A stretch of DNA of 33,238 nt, taken from NCBI GenBank assembly GCA_039935415.1, contig JBDTKH010000031.1, forward strand, positions 1 through 33,238. Direction: 5' to 3'. Position numbers and translations under genes: made by a program. Numbering within the stretch: position 1 is the first letter of the stretch; every line of letters begins with the position of its first letter. Below, one piece after another: positions 24,232 through 31,574 of this stretch. This DNA is from Palsa-870 sp039935415. Lineage in GTDB: Bacteria; Chloroflexota; Dormibacteria; Dormibacterales; Dormibacteraceae. The notes under the pieces were generated by a model. It had not been told where the DNA came from. It made no database searches and worked only from the letters and a program-made list of their open reading frames with translations.

Positions 24232-25853
24232 GCGCCTTCATGTTTGCCGTCCGCATGGGCCGCTGGGGCATCGCCGGCTTCTCCCTGCTCGCTTTCGCTT
24301 CCAGCCTGCTGCAATCGACCGGCTTCTACGCGATCGCGGGCCACACACACGCCGAGCGCGCCGCGTTCGGCCGGTCGATGTCGGTGCTAGCAACACAGTT
24401 CAGCGTCATCCTTCCGCCGCCGACCCGGTTGGACACCGCCGGCGGCTACGTCCAGTGGCGTTCGTACGGCGGCCTGGCGATCGTATTCGCCGTCTGGGCG
24501 CTCGTGGCGGCGGGCGGGGCCGCGCGTGGCGATGAGGAGCACGGCCTCGTGGAAGCAGTCCTCGCGTCGAGCACGTCGCGCATGGAGATGGTGGCCACGC
24601 GCGTCGCCGCTTTCGCCGCGGGCAGCTTCGTCGCGGCGCTCGCCGCCGGTGTTGGGTTCATTGTCGGAGTGCAGGCAGGCGGCGAGTCGTGGACTGTCAG
24701 GCCGGTCCTGGAAGCGTCCGTCGTCCTGTGCGCCTTCGCGGTCGCTTGCTACGCGCTCTCTCTGTTCATCGCTCAACTTACCGCGGCCAGGACGGCCGTC
24801 GCGACGGCAGGCGCGGTCCTGCTTGTCCTGTTCTTCATCAACAGCCTGAGCCAGGCGTACACGTCGCTTTCGACCTGGCGCTGGCTTTCGCCGTTTCGCT
24901 ACTACGAGCTGAGTCAGCCCCTGCCCCCGGGCGGACCATTCGACGTCCGGGCCACGCTGATCCTGTTTTTCGCGGGGGTGGCGCTTGGCCTGGCGGCTGC
25001 GGTCGCATTTGCATTTCGCGACCTGGGCTCGCCACTCATCAGATTTCCCGCCCGGCTGCGCCCGACCAGCTACGACGCCTCAGCCGCACCGGTCTGGCGG
25101 CTCGCGGTGGTGCGCGGTCTGTACGACAGGCGGCTTGGACTTGTGGTCTGGGCGCTTGGCGCCTCCTGGATCGCAGTCGTTCTCGTCGGCCTGACGAAGT
25201 CGATCCTCGAACCCCTGCTCTCGATTCGCGCGCTCACTCCATATCTCCTGCAGTTCCTCCACGGCACGGACCTCTACTCGTCCTTTCTAGGTGCCACCTG
25301 GCTTGGCGTGGCCGAGCTGCTGCTCGCCGCCTTCGCCATCGCGTCGGTGGCGCGCTGGTCGGCGGAGGACAGTGACGGACGGCTGGAGCTGATCCTGGCC
25401 AACCCCTACTCGCGGCCCGCCGTCGTCGTGGAGAGGGCGCTGGTCCTGGCGTTCGGGGCCCTGTTCGTGGCGGGGCTCAGCGGGCTGGTGGTCGCCTATG
25501 TCGCTCACGCGGACGGCATCCTGGTCGACCAGGGACGGCTCGCAGCGGCGACGCTGCTCCTGGTGCCGCTGGCCCTCGTTTTCGGAGCGGCCGGGGCGCT
25601 CATCGCCTCATGGAGCCCTCGGGCCACAGTCGGGTTGCTCGGCGGTTTCGCGTTCGCGAGCTACCTGATGCAGCAGCTGGGACCGATCTTCAACTGGCCG
25701 GCGTGGGTGCAGGACCTCTCGGCCTTCAAGCTCTACGGCACGCCGCTCAGCGGCGGGATCGATCCCGGCGGCCTCGCGATCATGGTGGTGATCATCCTGG
25801 CCGGGTTTGGAGGGGCGATACTGGCGATCGAAAGGCGGGACGTCGGCGCGTGA
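24228..25853 (+). CDS. ABC-2 type exporter permease, two-module
   Basis: About 541 residues with roughly twelve hydrophobic segments in two similar halves. The first starts at the N-terminus and the second near residue 290 (after VVRGLYDRRLGLVVWALGAS). This duplicated layout is that of large permeases annotated as putative exporters of polyketide antibiotics; the real substrate is unknown. A repeated element of each half is visible: ARGDEEHGLVEAVLASSTSR in the first and ARWSAEDSDGRLELILANPY in the second. The GTG at 24228 overlaps the ATPase stop. Confidence 0.9.
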   Translation: MSAFMFAVRMGRWGIAGFSLLAFASSLLQSTGFYAIAGHTHAERAAFGRSMSVLATQFSVILPPPTRLDTAGGYVQWRSYGGLAIVFAVWALVAAGGAARGDEEHGLVEAVLASSTSRMEMVATRVAAFAAGSFVAALAAGVGFIVGVQAGGESWTVRPVLEASVVLCAFAVACYALSLFIAQLTAARTAVATAGAVLLVLFFINSLSQAYTSLSTWRWLSPFRYYELSQPLPPGGPFDVRATLILFFAGVALGLAAAVAFAFRDLGSPLIRFPARLRPTSYDASAAPVWRLAVVRGLYDRRLGLVVWALGASWIAVVLVGLTKSILEPLLSIRALTPYLLQFLHGTDLYSSFLGATWLGVAELLLAAFAIASVARWSAEDSDGRLELILANPYSRPAVVVERALVLAFGALFVAGLSGLVVAYVAHADGILVDQGRLAAATLLLVPLALVFGAAGALIASWSPRATVGLLGGFAFASYLMQQLGPIFNWPAWVQDLSAFKLYGTPLSGGIDPGGLAIMVVIILAGFGGAILAIERRDVGA

Positions 25854-25870
25854 TGCGGAATTTCGGTGAG

Positions 25871-25899
25871 TTGGAAGAGTTTCCAAAGTCAAAGTTGAC
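25871..25899. promoter_or_regulatory. Two adjacent perfect inverted repeats upstream of ku
   Basis: TTGGAAGAGTTTCCAA (25871-25886, 6-bp arms) and GTCAAAGTTGAC (25888-25899, 5-bp arms), 50-80 bp upstream of the ku -10 box in a 109-bp gap that is AT-richer than its surroundings. Possibly operators for ku, or a terminator for the exporter genes. Confidence 0.45.
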
Positions 25900-25948
25900 G
25901 AGCGCTGTGCGCAAGCCACGAAAAGTAGCCAACCCGATGATTAGGAGG

Positions 25949-25954
25949 TAGACT
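25949..25954 (+). promoter_or_regulatory. Putative ku -10 box (TAGACT)
   Basis: Predicted start 25961, two bases before the ATG. TAGCCA at 25926-25931 is a weak -35 match at 17-nt spacing. An AGGAGG sequence lies just upstream but would be outside the transcript. Confidence 0.45.
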
Positions 25955-25962
25955 GCGTCGCC

Positions 25963-26802
25963 ATGCCGCGATCGATGTGGAAAGGTGTCGTCACGTTCGG
26001 GATGGTCTCGATCCCAATCCGCCTCTATAACGCCACCGAGTCAACCGCCAAAGTCTCGTTTCGCCAGCTCTGTCCCGATCACAAGTCGCCGATCTCCTAC
26101 AAGCGCTGGTGCGCCGAGGGAGACCACGAGGTCAGCTACGGCGAGATCCAGAAGGGCTACGAGGTCGGCAAGGACCGCTACGTGATCATCGACGAGAAGG
26201 ACCTCGACAACCTTCCACTGACCACCGCCCACTCGATCGAGATCGAAGAATTCGTGCCGACCGATGACGTCGAGCCCGGCCTGTACTTCAAGAACGCGTA
26301 CTTCATGGAGCCCGAGGAGCTGGGCAAGAAGCCCTACCACCTGCTGCGCAAGGCGCTCGAGGCGACCGGCCGAATGGCGATCGCGAAGATCGCCCTGCGC
26401 GACCGCGAGCACCTGGCGGCCCTCCACCCCAACGGCCACGGGATCTTGATGAACACGCTGAACTGGCCGGACGAGATCCGCTCCACCGAGGGCCTCAAAG
26501 GGCTCGAGGGCGACGTCAAGATCAATCCCAAGGAGCTCGAGATGGCCAAGGCCTTGATCGAGAGCCTTGCGGACTCCTTCGACCCCAGCCGCTACAAGGA
26601 CGAATACAAGGAAGCGGTCATGAAGGTCGTGCAGGCCAAGATCGACGGCGAGGTCATCGAGGCGCCCGCGGCGCCGCAGACCGCCAGGGTCATGGACCTC
26701 ATGGAGGCGCTGCGCGCCTCGGTCGAACAGGCCAAGAAATCGCGCGCCGCCCAGAAGAAGGCGCCGGTCGAAGCCAAGAAGGCGCGTCGCAAAGCTTCTT
26801 AG
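25963..26802 (+). CDS. ku: Non-homologous end-joining protein Ku
   Basis: Homodimeric ring that binds double-strand DNA ends and recruits the ligase. 279 residues, the normal bacterial length. It opens with MPRSMWKGVVTFGMVSIPIR and continues with the Ku core (CPDHKSPISYKRWCAEGDHEV, GYEVGKDRYVIIDEKDLDNL, ALRDREHLAALHP). The C-terminal tail is Lys/Arg-rich (about the last 25 residues), a feature linked to DNA binding in other bacterial Ku proteins. The start is fixed by homology. The ligase gene follows after 35 bp on the same strand. Confidence 0.97.
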   Translation: MPRSMWKGVVTFGMVSIPIRLYNATESTAKVSFRQLCPDHKSPISYKRWCAEGDHEVSYGEIQKGYEVGKDRYVIIDEKDLDNLPLTTAHSIEIEEFVPTDDVEPGLYFKNAYFMEPEELGKKPYHLLRKALEATGRMAIAKIALRDREHLAALHPNGHGILMNTLNWPDEIRSTEGLKGLEGDVKINPKELEMAKALIESLADSFDPSRYKDEYKEAVMKVVQAKIDGEVIEAPAAPQTARVMDLMEALRASVEQAKKSRAAQKKAPVEAKKARRKAS

Positions 26803-26825
26803 GGACCCTAGCCGGCGGCTAATCT
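26800..26825 (+). promoter_or_regulatory. Palindromes and -10 box before the ligase gene
   Basis: TAGGG-A-CCCTA (26800-26810) and TAGCC-GGC-GGCTA (26809-26821) abut, the first covering the last base of the ku stop codon. The TAATCT box (26820-26825) overlaps the second palindrome and gives a 6-nt leader before the ATG. This arrangement would let a repressor control the ligase separately from ku. Confidence 0.4.
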
Positions 26826-26837
26826 GGGTCAGGCGCC

Positions 26838-27869
26838 ATGCAGGATCCAGACCAGCTTCAGATCGACTTCGAGAGCTTTCCGAACGAGGTGCGGCCAATG
26901 CAGTCCGCCTCGGCGGAGGCGCCGTTCAGCTCGCCGGACTACCTGTTCGAGGTGAAGTGGGACGGGCTGCGCTGCATCCTGTTCAGGGATCCGGAAGGGC
27001 ACGTCCGCCTGCAGGATCGCGGCCTCAACGACATCACGGCCGGCCTGCCCGAGGTGGCCGCCGCCGCGAAGCGTGTCCCGCCCGGGAGCGTGATCGACGG
27101 TGAGCTCGTGGCGACCGACGTCGACGGCCGGCCGGACTATCCCAGGCTGCGCGAGCGGCTTGCCGGCGGCGCCGCGCTGATGGACAAGATCCCGACCGCC
27201 TACCTCGCTTTCGACGCGCTGTACCTGGAGGAGAAGCCGCTCGTGCGCCAGCCGATCAACCGCCGCCGCGCGCGATTGGCCAAGGCGGTCGAGGCGGGCG
27301 GCCACATCTTCGTGCCCGACCACATCGAGGAGGACGGTGTGGAGCTTTTCGAGGCGTGCCTCGAGCGCGGCCTCGAGGGTGTGGTCGCAAAGCACAAGCT
27401 GAGCCCTTACGTTCCCGGCCAGCGGAGCCCCTTCTGGCTCAAGGTCAAAGCCGTCAAGTCCGACGACTTCGTGGTCATCGGGTGGACGGGCGAGAAGCCA
27501 TTCGACGCGCTTGTCGTCGGCTACTACGAGGACGGACGATTGCTCCCGTGTGGGACCGTCGGAGGCGGTTATGACGAGCCGGCGATGCGCACCGTGATCG
27601 ACGCCCTGACGGCCATGCACTCCGACGAATCGCCACTGAATCCGCCTCCGATCATGATGCGGCCCATTCACTGGGTGCGACCCGAGCTGGTCGTGAGCGT
27701 GCGCTATTCGGAGTGGTCGCCGGACGGGACGCTGCGCTTTCCCATCTTCAACGGCCTGCGCCCCGAGGTACATCCCGCTGAATCGGTGCGGCACCGCCCG
27801 CGGGTCGTGATCTCCGGCCACGTGAAGCCCGGGTCGCTCGCGTATGAGCTGACCAGGTTCCCCTTTTGA
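26838..27869 (+). CDS. ligD: ATP-dependent DNA ligase, stand-alone LigD-type ligase domain
   Basis: Seals breaks in the Ku-dependent end-joining pathway. 343 residues, only the ligase module: nucleotidyl-transfer motif I EVKWDGLR with Lys40, DGELVA, motif III YLAFDALYL, motif IV LEGVVAKH and motif V FWLKVKAVK, then an OB-fold ending SEWSPDGTLRFPIFNGLRPE as in the ligase part of LigD. The polymerase and phosphoesterase modules of full LigD are absent and must be encoded elsewhere or missing. The symbol reflects similarity only; LigC-like naming is also possible. The stop overlaps the next start (TGATG) inside a hairpin loop. Confidence 0.9.
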   Translation: MQDPDQLQIDFESFPNEVRPMQSASAEAPFSSPDYLFEVKWDGLRCILFRDPEGHVRLQDRGLNDITAGLPEVAAAAKRVPPGSVIDGELVATDVDGRPDYPRLRERLAGGAALMDKIPTAYLAFDALYLEEKPLVRQPINRRRARLAKAVEAGGHIFVPDHIEEDGVELFEACLERGLEGVVAKHKLSPYVPGQRSPFWLKVKAVKSDDFVVIGWTGEKPFDALVVGYYEDGRLLPCGTVGGGYDEPAMRTVIDALTAMHSDESPLNPPPIMMRPIHWVRPELVVSVRYSEWSPDGTLRFPIFNGLRPEVHPAESVRHRPRVVISGHVKPGSLAYELTRFPF

Positions 27870-27880
27870 TGGAACCTGGT
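27852..27880 (+). promoter_or_regulatory. Perfect 10-bp inverted repeat at the ligase/epimerase junction
   Basis: ACCAGGTTCC (27852-27861) and GGAACCTGGT (27871-27880) with a 9-nt loop that contains the ligase stop and most of the following ATG. The right arm encodes the first residues of the downstream protein. No ribosome-binding site precedes that ATG. Confidence 0.6.
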
Positions 27881-28792
27881 TTCGACGTCGTCACCGGGGC
27901 GTTCGGCTACACCGGCCGCGCGATCGCCCGCCGCCTGCTCGCGCAGGAGCGCCGCGTGCGAACGCTGACCAACCACGCGCAGCCCCCGGGCACGGAGGAC
28001 GTCAAGGTCGACGTTGCGCCACTGCAGTTCACCGACAGGGCGGCGCTGGTGGAAAGCCTGCGCGGCGCGGACGTGCTGTACAACACCTACTGGGTCCGCT
28101 TCCGCCACGGCAAGGTCAGCTTCGGCGATGCGATCGCCAATACGAGGACCCTGGTCGGCGCCGCCGCCGAGGCGGGCGTGCGCAAGATCGTCCACATCTC
28201 GGTCAGCAACCCGTCCGCGGACTCGCACCTCGACTACTACGCCGGCAAGGCGCGGACGGAAGAGGCGGTGCGCTCGTCCGGGCTCAAGTGGGCGATCGTG
28301 AGGCCGACCCTGGTCTTCGGACCGGGCGACATCCTGCTCAACAACATCGCGTGGCTGCTGAGGCGCATGCCGGTGTTCGTGGTCCCGGGTCACGGTGACT
28401 ATCGCGTGCAGCCGGTGGCTGTCGAGGACGTCGCGGAGATCGCGACGTGGGCCGCCGAGCAGTCCGACAACGTGAGCGTCGACGCAGCTGGGCCCGAGAT
28501 CGTTTCGTATGCGGAGCTGGTCGAAAGCATCGCGATCGCGGTCGGGCGCCGCCCACGCTTCATGTACATGTCGCCGAGGCTCACCCTGTGGGCGGGCGAC
28601 CTGGTCGGACTCTACTTGCACGACGTCATGCTCACCCGCCAGGAGCTGGAGGGACTGATGGAGGAGCTGCTCGTGTCGCACGAGAAGCCGAGGGGCAATC
28701 GGCGCATCGACAACTGGATGCTGACCGGCGCCGAGTCACTGGGCCGGACTTACGCCTCAGAGCTCGACCGACACTGGCGTCAACCGCGCTGA
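27869..28792 (+). CDS. NAD(P)-binding epimerase/dehydratase-like protein
   Basis: 307 residues of the atypical or extended short-chain dehydrogenase type. The dinucleotide-binding loop TGAFGYTGRAIARRLL is at the N-terminus (TGxxGxxG). NmrA/NAD-epimerase-like segments follow (ADVLYNTYWVRF, VHISVSNPSADSHLDYYAGK, WAIVRPTLVFGPGD, VAVEDVAEIA). A YxxxK-like YYAGK may be catalytic. Similar proteins are often annotated as NADH dehydrogenase subunit-like or sugar-nucleotide epimerases; the substrate is unknown. The ATG at 27869 overlaps the ligase stop, so it is translated from the same message, but a role in DNA repair is not implied. Confidence 0.87.
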   Translation: MEPGFDVVTGAFGYTGRAIARRLLAQERRVRTLTNHAQPPGTEDVKVDVAPLQFTDRAALVESLRGADVLYNTYWVRFRHGKVSFGDAIANTRTLVGAAAEAGVRKIVHISVSNPSADSHLDYYAGKARTEEAVRSSGLKWAIVRPTLVFGPGDILLNNIAWLLRRMPVFVVPGHGDYRVQPVAVEDVAEIATWAAEQSDNVSVDAAGPEIVSYAELVESIAIAVGRRPRFMYMSPRLTLWAGDLVGLYLHDVMLTRQELEGLMEELLVSHEKPRGNRRIDNWMLTGAESLGRTYASELDRHWRQPR

Positions 28793-28810
28793 ATCCGCCA
28801 GGTCCGCTGG

Positions 28811-28816
28811 TACGCT
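28811..28816 (+). promoter_or_regulatory. TACGCT box upstream of the leader ORF
   Basis: Same sequence as the uppS box; gives a predicted start at 28823, one base before the ATG at 28824. It could drive the second ABC exporter through the leader ORF. Confidence 0.35.
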
Positions 28817-28823
28817 CAGGGTG

Positions 28824-28934
28824 ATGGCCTCGCCCGCAGGCAGCGGTCCCTTCGCCCCTCCGGCGCCTGCGGGCACACTCCCGCGACTGCGTCGCGGGGA
28901 CCCCAGTGGTGGGGAGGATCGTGATGGCCGCTGA
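28824..28934 (+). CDS. Possible leaderless upstream ORF (36 codons)
   Basis: ATG at 28824, stop TGA at 28932-28934, overlapping the start of the ABC ATPase by 11 nt in another frame. The peptide is Pro/Gly/Ala/Arg-rich (starts MASPAGSGPFAPPAPAG) and matches nothing I know. It contains the family A hairpin repeat. Ribosomes finishing here could reinitiate at the ATPase, which has its own GGGGAGG site. It may equally be a chance ORF. Confidence 0.3.
   Translation: MASPAGSGPFAPPAPAGTLPRLRRGDPSGGEDRDGR
28880..28904. repeat. Family A repeat with 8-bp hairpin, copy upstream of ABC exporter 2
   Basis: CCCGCGAC (28880-28887), loop TGC, GTCGCGGG (28891-28898), continuing to GACCCC (28904). Shares CTGCGTCG and CGGGGACCCC with 9701-9727. 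Confidence 0.6.
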
Positions 28935-29712
28935 TGCCATCACGGTCGAGGCTCGAAGCCTGGTCAAGCGCTATGGCGTTATCCGAGCGGTCGACGGGGT
29001 GAGCTTCCAGGTCCGCCGCGGCGAGATCGTCGGCTTCCTGGGCGCAAACGGCGCCGGCAAGACGACCACGCTGCGGATGCTGTGCGGCCTGCTCACGCCA
29101 ACCTCCGGCGCGGCGCTGATCGAAGGCATCGACATCTTCGCCCAGCCGCTGCTCGCCAAGGCCAGGCTCGGCTACCTCGACGAGGAGCCGTTCGTCCATC
29201 CTCACCTGACCGGCCGCGAGTTCCTGAACTACATCGCCGACCTCTACCGGATGCCGCGCGGGCCGGTGCGCCAGCAGCGCATGGAGCGCCTCCTGGGCCT
29301 GTTCGAGCTTGCCGATCGCAACGGAGAGCTCATCGGCGCGTACAGCCACGGCATGCGGCAGAAGATCGGGCTGGCCTCTCTGCTCATTCGCGAGCCTTCG
29401 GTCTTGCTGCTCGATGAACCCACCAACGGTCTCGACCCACGGTCCGCGCGCCTGGTCAAGGACCTGCTCGAGGAGCTCGCCGCGCGCGGCACCACGGTGC
29501 TGCTCTCGACGCACATCCTGGAAGTCGCCCAGGCGTTGTGCAAGCGCGTCGCCATCATCGACCGCGGGCACATCGTCGCGACCGGGACGATGGAAGAGCT
29601 GCGCGCGCAGGCCGGCGCGGAGCACGCGAGCCTCGAAGACTTGTTCCTGAAGCTCACCGCGGGCCCGGAGTCGAAGGAGCTGATCGAGCGCCTCCTCGCA
29701 ACCGAGCCATGA
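28924..29712 (+). CDS. ABC transporter ATP-binding protein (exporter type)
   Basis: About 262 residues: Walker A LGANGAGKTTTL (Lys46), signature YSHGMRQKIGLA, Walker B VLLLDEPTNGLDP and switch His in LLSTHILEVA. The SHGMRQK form of the signature is common in ABC-2 exporter ATPases. The ATG at 28924 has GGGGAGG 6 nt upstream; GTG codons at 28906 and 28921 are alternatives. The stop overlaps the permease start (ATGA). Substrate unknown. Confidence 0.93.
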   Translation: MAADAITVEARSLVKRYGVIRAVDGVSFQVRRGEIVGFLGANGAGKTTTLRMLCGLLTPTSGAALIEGIDIFAQPLLAKARLGYLDEEPFVHPHLTGREFLNYIADLYRMPRGPVRQQRMERLLGLFELADRNGELIGAYSHGMRQKIGLASLLIREPSVLLLDEPTNGLDPRSARLVKDLLEELAARGTTVLLSTHILEVAQALCKRVAIIDRGHIVATGTMEELRAQAGAEHASLEDLFLKLTAGPESKELIERLLATEP

Positions 29713-31376
29713 GCGCATTCGCCATGACACGAGTCATCGTCGGCGCGGAGCTGCTCGCCTATCGGCACCGGCTCATGAAGCGCGCACCGGTCCGGCTGGT
29801 GCTGCTCGTGATCGTTCTCGGCGCGGCCGCGGTCTTCCTCGGCGGCGCCGCGTTCGCGGTCGGCGTGACCGCGGGCCGGTACCTGCCTTCGGCACGCGAC
29901 TCCATCCTCGAGGGCGGCTTCACAGGGCTTTCCGTCCTCATGCTGGTGGTCGGGTTCCCGACGGTGATCGCGACGTTCTTCGTCGGGCGCGACCTCCTGC
30001 AGCTCGTGCTCGCCCCGGTACGCCTGTACGAGATCTTCGCCGCTCGATTGCTGCTCGCGATGACGGCGAACCTGCTGATCAGCGGGATCCTGCTGGTGAG
30101 CGCGGTGGGCATCGGCGCTGGATCCGGCGCCTCGGTCCTCTACTACGTGCTCGCAGTGTTGCTGATATTCGTCCAGGTCCTGGTGGTCACCGCATTCCAG
30201 ACGATCCTCATGTCGCTCGTCCTCCAGTGGGTGCCTGCGCGCCTCGCGCGGGACGTCGCCGCCGCGGTCGCCGGTATCGCGGGCGCCGGCTTCTACCTCG
30301 CGTGGAACCTCACGCTTCGGCAGTCGTTCGCTCAGCGAAGCCGGCCCGACCTCTCCAACCTGACCGCGGCGGTCCAGCACGTCGAGTGGCTGCCCTCGTC
30401 CTGGCCAGGCCACGCTCTGAGCTCGGTCCTCTCCGGCGACCTGGGTGCCGCCCTCGCCTGGTCGCTACGCTCGCTGGCGCTGAGCGGGGTGCTCGTCGCG
30501 GCGTCCGCGATCCTCTACCAGCGCACGCTGCTTGCCGGCCTCGGTGTCTTCGGCGACACGCCCGCGATCTGGAGTCGCGGCTCACGCAAGGAGGCCGCGC
30601 CGGCGATCGCCGTGGGTGCTGCTTCCCCGACGCGCGCCATCGCGCTCAAGGACTGGCTTGGATACCGGCGTGACATCAGGCGGTTGAGCCGGCTGCTGCC
30701 GGCCCTCCTCTTCCCCATCGGTTACGCGCTGTCGTTCCTGCGGCCAGGTCGCGGCGGCAGCGGCTTCTGGACTGAGGTTTTCCTTGCGGCGTTCATCACG
30801 CTGTTCATGGCGACCTCCCTCGCCACGCCTTCGATTCCCAGCGAGCGCCGAGGGTTCCAGCTCCTGCGAATGGCCCCACTGACCATGTGGCAGATCATTC
30901 GCGCCAAAGTCGCGCTGACCCTGCCACCCGTGCTGGGCCTGACCCTGCTTTTCACGGTCGTCGTCGCGACTGTCACCGGGAACGATGTCGTCCAGGTCAC
31001 GCAGATGCTGGTGCTGGTGCTGTGGCTGGGTGTCGGGTTCGTGTCGATCGGGGTGTCGGCCGGCGGCATCGACCCGCGCTTCGACGCGGCGGACGACCGA
31101 CGGGCGGTCGGGCTGGTGGGAACGCTGGCCGGCATGAGCGGATCGCTCGGTTTCGGCATCCTGAGCGTCGGCGCATTCGCGCTGTTCATCTACGGGGCGG
31201 CGGCCGTGGCTGGCAACGCGAATCTGGGGCCGGTCCCGTCCACGCCGACGATCGGTGCGTTGATGTGGGCGGGCGGCGTGGTCCTGGTCGTGGGATCGAT
31301 GGCGGTGGTCGGTGCGCTGCTGTGGGTCGCAAACTCGCGCCTGAACGCCTACGAAGGATCGATCGCGGCCACTTGA
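29709..31376 (+). CDS. ABC exporter permease, large multi-spanning
   Basis: About 555 residues with at least ten hydrophobic segments, starting near residue 25 (RLVLLVIVLGAAAVFLGG) and ending at the C-terminus (VLVVGSMAVVGALLWVA). The segment YEIFAARLLLAMTANLL and the later ERRGFQLLRMAPLTMWQII resemble the coupling-helix regions of putative bacterial ABC exporter permeases with two fused halves. Not similar by eye to the permease at 24228. The ATG at 29709 overlaps the ATPase stop, so the two form one exporter. Substrate unknown. Confidence 0.87.
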   Translation: MSAFAMTRVIVGAELLAYRHRLMKRAPVRLVLLVIVLGAAAVFLGGAAFAVGVTAGRYLPSARDSILEGGFTGLSVLMLVVGFPTVIATFFVGRDLLQLVLAPVRLYEIFAARLLLAMTANLLISGILLVSAVGIGAGSGASVLYYVLAVLLIFVQVLVVTAFQTILMSLVLQWVPARLARDVAAAVAGIAGAGFYLAWNLTLRQSFAQRSRPDLSNLTAAVQHVEWLPSSWPGHALSSVLSGDLGAALAWSLRSLALSGVLVAASAILYQRTLLAGLGVFGDTPAIWSRGSRKEAAPAIAVGAASPTRAIALKDWLGYRRDIRRLSRLLPALLFPIGYALSFLRPGRGGSGFWTEVFLAAFITLFMATSLATPSIPSERRGFQLLRMAPLTMWQIIRAKVALTLPPVLGLTLLFTVVVATVTGNDVVQVTQMLVLVLWLGVGFVSIGVSAGGIDPRFDAADDRRAVGLVGTLAGMSGSLGFGILSVGAFALFIYGAAAVAGNANLGPVPSTPTIGALMWAGGVVLVVGSMAVVGALLWVANSRLNAYEGSIAAT

Positions 31377-31574
31377 GAGGCCCGGGCGCTCGTCACCTCA
31401 ACTCAAAGTCAGACGGGCATAGGTCACAAGAACTGTACGAGGTCTAGCGCCGATTGCCACAACGACGGAGACGAGTCCGAACATCGAAGCGCTGAAACCC
31501 GGTCGGCCGCCTCACGGAAGGCTTCGGGTGTCGGCCACGTCCAGGCGGACGAGCTGCTCAGCCTCTCATGGTGG
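31377..31574. other. Gap between convergent exporter permease and yraN
   Basis: 198 bp without a convincing gene. On the minus strand an open frame of 45 codons (31561-31424) beginning with CTG encodes a plausible-looking peptide (EAFREAADRVSAL in the middle) but has no ATG, GTG or ribosome-binding site. It may be a remnant of a gene that once followed yraN. No strong terminator hairpin was noticed. Confidence 0.3.

Noticed and set aside
31424..31561. 45-codon minus-strand ORF after yraN.
   Set aside because: No ATG/GTG/TTG at a sensible position and no ribosome-binding site; kept only as a possible remnant.
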